The position numbers were made by a program, and so were the translations under genes. Shown here piece by piece: positions 4,906 through 7,828 of a DNA stretch of 7,828 bases. The stretch's first letter is position 1. Each line of letters starts with the position of its first letter. Under the pieces are notes generated by a model, which saw only the letters and a list, made by a program, of their open reading frames with translations, was not told where the DNA came from and did no database searches. The DNA is from Candidatus Dadabacteria bacterium (lineage in GTDB: Bacteria > Desulfobacterota_D > UBA1144 > Nemesobacterales > UBA2774), in NCBI GenBank assembly GCA_030632765.1, contig DAOVUC010000068.1:1-7828 (forward strand), written 5' to 3'.

Positions 4906-5976
4906 ATGAGCATTAATTATGAAAAGTGGGTAAAAACAGCTTTAGACGGAAAAAACTTTTCACGCGAAGACGCAGTGACAATTCTTGAAGATAGCGGCGT
5001 TGATATTTTACACCTGGCGGCCGCCGCAGGCGAAGTACGCATGGCTACTTTCGGGAAAAAGGTCATGATCCATCAAATTAACAATATTCAAAACGGCTTA
5101 TGTCCTGAGGACTGCGGGTACTGCGGGCAGTCCAAAATCTCTAAGGCTCCGCTCAATAAATACGCGATGAAGGATGAGGATGAGATTGTTAGGGAAGCCC
5201 ATGAAGCTAAATCCCGGGGCGTATACCGATATTGTATGGTTGCGAGTGGGCGCGGGCCCGTGGATAGGACGACAGCGAAGCTTGCAAAAGTCATTAGACG
5301 AATAAACGAAGAAGTGGGGATAAAAACGTGTCTCTCAGCGGGAATAGTCAACGAAAGCCAGGCTAAAACGTTAAAAGAGGCGGGCCTTGACCGCTTAAAT
5401 CACAATCTGAATACAAGTGAGGCGCATACTCCCAATGTAGTGAGCACCCACGGATATAGCGACAGATTGGAAACGCTCAGGGCGGCCAAGCAAGCCGGGC
5501 TAGATACTTGCAGCGGCATAATTGTCGGCATGGGCGAGTCCAATTATGATATACTCGATGTCGCTTATAGTTTGCGTGATATGGAAGTCCCTTCGATACC
5601 GGTAAACTTTTTAATCCCTATACCCGGGAATCCTCTGTACGACTTTGACCAGCTTACTCCACAGCGCTGCCTGAGGATTCTTTGCGCCTTCAGGTTTATT
5701 AGTCCTAAATCCGAAATCCGTATGGCGGGGGGCAGGGAAGGTCATTTGCGAGGGCTGCAGACGCTAGCGCTCTATCCTGCTAATTCTCTTTTTGTCGAGG
5801 GCTATCTAGTTACCAGAGGGGATAAGGCTAATAAAGTTTTCCAGATGATTTGCGATGCGGGATTTGAGCCTGAAAGCGATGATGGTTCAAGCCCGGAGTT
5901 GAGTCCGTCGGGGGAATTCATGCTGGATGACAACCCTGATATAATGAACCCGAAAACAACGAGCGGAGGCGGATAA
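4906..5976 (+). CDS. bioB: Biotin synthase BioB
   Basis: This radical SAM enzyme inserts sulfur into dethiobiotin, the last step of biotin synthesis, in the cytoplasm. Seen: the [4Fe-4S]/SAM motif CPEDCGYC (Cys66, Cys70, Cys73), and the residues equivalent to the ligands of the sacrificial [2Fe-2S] cluster, Cys110 (YRYCMVASGRGP), Cys142 (KTCLSAGI), Cys202 (LDTCSGIIVGMGE) and Arg272 (EIRMAGGRE). Other family blocks present are DRLNHNLNTSE (162-172) and PVNFLIPIPGNP (232-243). At 356 residues it is slightly longer than the usual 320-350 because of an acidic, Ser/Pro-rich low-complexity C-terminal tail (about 322-356). The start is ATG 4906 with AAGGAG (4889-4894) 11 bases upstream. No bioA, bioD or bioF is adjacent, so the rest of the pathway must be encoded elsewhere. 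Confidence 0.97.
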   Translation: MSINYEKWVKTALDGKNFSREDAVTILEDSGVDILHLAAAAGEVRMATFGKKVMIHQINNIQNGLCPEDCGYCGQSKISKAPLNKYAMKDEDEIVREAHEAKSRGVYRYCMVASGRGPVDRTTAKLAKVIRRINEEVGIKTCLSAGIVNESQAKTLKEAGLDRLNHNLNTSEAHTPNVVSTHGYSDRLETLRAAKQAGLDTCSGIIVGMGESNYDILDVAYSLRDMEVPSIPVNFLIPIPGNPLYDFDQLTPQRCLRILCAFRFISPKSEIRMAGGREGHLRGLQTLALYPANSLFVEGYLVTRGDKANKVFQMICDAGFEPESDDGSSPELSPSGEFMLDDNPDIMNPKTTSGGG

Positions 5977-6279
5977 CATCCGGCACCCAAGCGGGCACAT
6001 AACATGTGCAGGCATACTCTTTCTTCGTAGCTCCCGGAATTATTGAGACTTTAGAGCTGCCGCAGCATAGCATTGGAGTTACAGAGAAATTGTGCGGATA
6101 GCATCCGCTGGCATAAAAGTTCTACGTACCTCCGCAGGCGGATTGAAACTCTAATCCTGGTGCAATCCTCTGAGTTAATTAGAAATTGAAAAATGGACAC
6201 ACGTGTCCCGCAGGTATGCGAAAGCGGAGCTATGCGGGAGTCTTGAATATCTGGTAAACTAATATTTCTAGAGAAGAAA
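5977..6279. other. 303-base structured gap between bioB and the hemoglobin gene
   Basis: I see no convincing coding frame. The gap contains several perfect short dyads: GCACAT-AAC-ATGTGC (5995-6009), which could weakly end bioB transcription but has no T-run; GCGGAT-AGC-ATCCGC (6094-6108); TCCGC-AG-GCGGA (6131-6142); and a larger hairpin at 6206-6239. It does not match any riboswitch consensus I know. No consensus promoter for the hemoglobin gene stands out. Confidence 0.5.
6206..6239 (+). other. Hairpin with inner GAAA tetraloop upstream of the hemoglobin gene
   Basis: TCCCGCA (6206-6212) pairs with TGCGGGA (6233-6239). Inside, GC-GAAA-GC (6218-6225) can form a short stem capped by a GNRA-type tetraloop, with imperfect pairing between. 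The element ends 40 bases before the GTG start and would lie in the 5' UTR if transcription begins upstream. A regulatory or small-RNA role is inference. Confidence 0.35.
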
Positions 6280-6684
6280 GTGACAGATCTAAAAGACATA
6301 GAAAACAGGCGGGACATTGACAAGCTAATGTGGAGTTTTTATGAGCGGATGATGGTCGATCCCGTCATTGGTTTTATCTTTACTCACTATGCCAAGCTTG
6401 ATTTAAATGCTCATATCCCTGTAATTGCCGACTTCTGGGAGACAATATTATTCCAGAAACCGGTTTATAAAAGGGGTCCAAAGGCAATGGAAGTGCACTT
6501 TGATCTCAATAAGAAAGTTCAGCTTAGAAAGCAGCATTTCACACGCTGGCTATATCTCTTTCATCAAACTATAGATGAGCTCTACTTCGGAACCAAAGCC
6601 GGACTTGCAAAGGAGCGCTCAGTCTCAATCGCAAAACTTATGCAGAACAGAATAGGCACTCTGCCCGACTGCACAGAGATGTAA
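6280..6684 (+). CDS. Group III truncated hemoglobin
   Basis: This 134-residue 2-over-2 globin binds heme and through it O2, NO or related ligands; the studied relative is Ctb of Campylobacter jejuni, induced by nitrosative stress. Seen: the family start IENRRDIDKLMWSFY (7-21) with Tyr21 as the probable B10 distal tyrosine, DPVIGFIF (27-34), His45 in AHIPVIADFW as the probable E7 residue, His73 (VHFDL) as the proximal F8 heme ligand, and QHFTRWLYLF (85-94) with Trp90 as G8. Length matches the family. The start is GTG 6280, read as Met, with GAGAAG (6271-6276) 3 bases away; the close spacing is unusual, but the family N-terminus begins at this point. There is no reductase domain, so electrons must come from a separate protein. 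The neighbours do not reveal whether the role is NO detoxification or O2 handling. Confidence 0.93.
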   Translation: MTDLKDIENRRDIDKLMWSFYERMMVDPVIGFIFTHYAKLDLNAHIPVIADFWETILFQKPVYKRGPKAMEVHFDLNKKVQLRKQHFTRWLYLFHQTIDELYFGTKAGLAKERSVSIAKLMQNRIGTLPDCTEM

Positions 6685-6702
6685 ATTCTTCACAAAGCTT
6701 GA

Positions 6703-6915
6703 CCACCTTCAGACTCCGTTATCATTATCAGGGAGAACTTTCTCAAGAATTGTGAGGCAGAAGTGGGGGGGCTTGCAACTCAAGTTCAAGCAGATAACCG
6801 CCTTATCGTTGAATGTGGCATTATCGGCACAATCCTACCTGCGGGACAATGTACGTTTACAAACATAGAGTCTCAAGGTCTTCCGATATTGTCTATAGAT
6901 GTACCGATGTCCTGA
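6703..6915 (+). pseudogene. Start-less open frame, likely remnant of a secreted protein gene
   Basis: A frame of about 70 codons runs from the TGA at 6700-6702 to the TGA at 6913-6915. The translation looks protein-like: alternating hydrophobic and polar residues (for example RLIVECGIIGTILPAGQCTF), three cysteines, and a beta-rich pattern as in the C-terminus of secreted or envelope proteins. It has no ATG near its beginning; the only possible start is a GTG at 6763 inside the conserved-looking part. A run of seven G (6765-6771) may mark a frameshift. It shares the reading frame of the hemoglobin gene but is separated from it by TAA and TGA. I do not recognise the parent family. It could also be a chance open frame. 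Confidence 0.4.
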
Positions 6916-6927
6916 TTAATTCTGTAA

Positions 6928-7590
6928 CTATTGTTTAAGAACCTCTTTAGCTTTTAGAAAAAGGAATGAGAGGATAGCGCCGCCAATAAATCCGTCAACA
7001 AATCCCCATAGTGCCCACCTAATTACTCCGCCATTGCTGTCTGGAAACAGTAAATACGAATCCGCAGCAGAAGATAAAAGAGAAGCTTCAGTAATTTGAG
7101 TGATTTTTGAAATTCCCGAAAAGGTAAGAAAAACAGGTCGTATAGCAAAGTCAAAGGATGTGATCTCAAAGTTATAGAGCATACTGACTATACCTAACAG
7201 CCCTGAGCATATTCCAAGCACTATCCCTGTTGCAATTGCGAATTTGATAGTTGTCGGAAAGTTTTTTCCTTCGAATATGATAGATAAGAAGTTGTAGAAT
7301 ATTGCTATTAAAAAACCGCTCACAAATCCATCTATAAAACCGGATATCAAGGCGATTATGGTATTTAATGCATTTACCGGTATACCAAACTGAGCGTAAT
7401 ACATTATCTGGGACAGGTTGGCTTCCAAATTAAAAGAATGCAGGATTATCAGGGCAATCCCAGTTAGGAACCTGAAATCAAGCTCCACCCACGCTGTTGG
7501 GGCGCCGTTTAGAATAGATAACTCTATTAATAGTAGTGATGCACCTGCCCAGAGAATGCCTGCGTAAAGTCCGAATCTTATTGCGTTCAT
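6928..7590 (-). CDS. Integral membrane protein with two copies of a small two-helix module
   Basis: A 220-residue, strongly hydrophobic protein. The first half begins FGLYAGILWAGASLLL (6-21) and ends SGFIDGFVSGFLIAIFYNFL (83-102). The second begins about IATGIVLGICSGLLGI (119-134) and ends WGFVDGFIGGAILSFLFL (195-212). The closing G-F-[IV]-D-G-F-[IV]-x-G block matches the C-terminal helix of a widespread family of short bacterial membrane proteins often labelled 'bacteriophage holin', which end in a similar WGFVDGFIGG segment. This protein therefore looks like a tandem fusion of two such modules joined by a short cytoplasmic-type linker (about 106-115). The function is unknown and the holin label is not evidence of lysis; no phage genes are nearby. 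The start is ATG 7590; a TAAGAT hexamer (7596-7601, minus) five bases upstream and no Shine-Dalgarno again suggest a leaderless mRNA. Confidence 0.8.
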   Translation of the reverse strand: MNAIRFGLYAGILWAGASLLLIELSILNGAPTAWVELDFRFLTGIALIILHSFNLEANLSQIMYYAQFGIPVNALNTIIALISGFIDGFVSGFLIAIFYNFLSIIFEGKNFPTTIKFAIATGIVLGICSGLLGIVSMLYNFEITSFDFAIRPVFLTFSGISKITQITEASLLSSAADSYLLFPDSNGGVIRWALWGFVDGFIGGAILSFLFLKAKEVLKQ

Positions 7591-7687
7591 TAGCTATCTT
7601 AAATAAATGATGTTGTGGATAGTATCCCCAATTGGTTGCGGGAATAAAAGTTTAAGGATGGTTTCCGCTAAGATATAAGGTCTATAG

Positions 7688-7702
7688 TATTGCACAATTT
7701 GT
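7688..7702. promoter_or_regulatory. Reverse copy of the left-edge TTGTGCAATA site
   Basis: Read on the minus strand this is ACAAATTGTGCAATA, matching 14 of 15 bases of ACAATTTGTGCAATA at 42-56. It lies 54 bases before the ATG of the gene at the right edge. A common operator is possible, but in an AT-rich window of this size a few such matches are expected by chance. Confidence 0.2.
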
Positions 7703-7755
7703 CTTTTACAGGGTTTATGCGTTAGATTATTAATAGGTAGGTAAAAGGGAAGATT

Positions 7756-7828
7756 ATGTTCACCTCCAAACTCAAAGGATTAAAAATCAACTGGATCAAG
7801 ACTTCTCCCGAAAGAAGGGAATTTGTGG
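7756..7828 (+). CDS. 5' end of an unidentified gene, cut by the window edge
   Basis: ATG at 7756 is preceded by AAGGGA (7745-7750) with a 5-base spacer, and the frame stays open for 24 codons to the window edge. The N-terminus is basic and polar (MFTSKLKGLK, then INWIKTSPERREFV), without a signal peptide or membrane segment, so a cytoplasmic protein is likely. Too little is present to name a family. It is divergent from the membrane protein gene, with 165 bases between the two start codons. Confidence 0.6.
   Translation, partial: MFTSKLKGLKINWIKTSPERREFV

Noticed and set aside
6131..6149. TCCGCAGGCGGATTGAAAC resembles the end of a type I CRISPR repeat (GATTGAAAC).
   Set aside because: It occurs once, with no second copy at repeat-spacer distance and no cas gene; it is explained by a short dyad.
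6051..6323. A 90-codon minus-strand frame across the bioB-hemoglobin gap.
   Set aside because: It overlaps the hemoglobin start antisense, has no ribosome binding site or recognisable composition, and crosses the dyad-rich region; it looks like a chance frame.
7595..7675. Inverted repeat TATCTTA (7595-7601) and TAAGATA (7669-7675) between the divergent last two genes.
   Set aside because: Arms of 7 A/T-rich bases 67 bases apart are easily explained by chance.

Overview
The window comes from a moderately AT-rich bacterial genome. A consensus sigma-54 promoter, Sec signal peptides, a lipoprotein and a group III truncated hemoglobin suggest a diderm, possibly a delta-proteobacterium-like uncultured lineage. 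The taxonomic guess is weak because the window carries no marker gene. Most genes look like independently transcribed single units, not one operon.

Layout. Bases 1-660 hold a complete small transcription unit: possible activator sites, a textbook -24/-12 (sigma-54) promoter, a strong ribosome binding site, a 93-residue secreted acidic protein ending in a cysteine/aspartate metal-binding-like motif, a 3' UTR with hairpins, and a strong intrinsic terminator. Bases 730-2334 hold a sigma-70-type promoter and a 14-helix DHA2 drug-efflux transporter. Bases 2335-2752 are a long gap with two very short ORFs that have good ribosome binding sites. A sulfotransferase (2753-3451) follows and converges with two minus-strand genes: a cysteine-rich lipoprotein (3477-3905) and a SAM methyltransferase (3972-4667). 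Both minus-strand genes lack a Shine-Dalgarno sequence and have a -10-like hexamer six bases before the ATG, as expected for leaderless mRNAs. Biotin synthase (4906-5976) has its own extended -10 promoter. A structured 303-base gap precedes the truncated hemoglobin (6280-6684). An open reading frame without a start (6703-6915) looks like a gene remnant. A minus-strand membrane protein (6928-7590) is built from two copies of a small module. The 5' end of an unidentified gene runs off the right edge (7756-7828).

How the genes work together. No shared pathway is visible. Biotin synthesis, drug efflux, heme-based gas binding, sulfation and methylation are each represented by one gene. The most distinctive element is the sigma-54-controlled secreted peptide unit at the left edge. 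The most distinctive protein architecture is the internally duplicated membrane protein. I found no CRISPR array, transposase, integrase, tRNA or rRNA.
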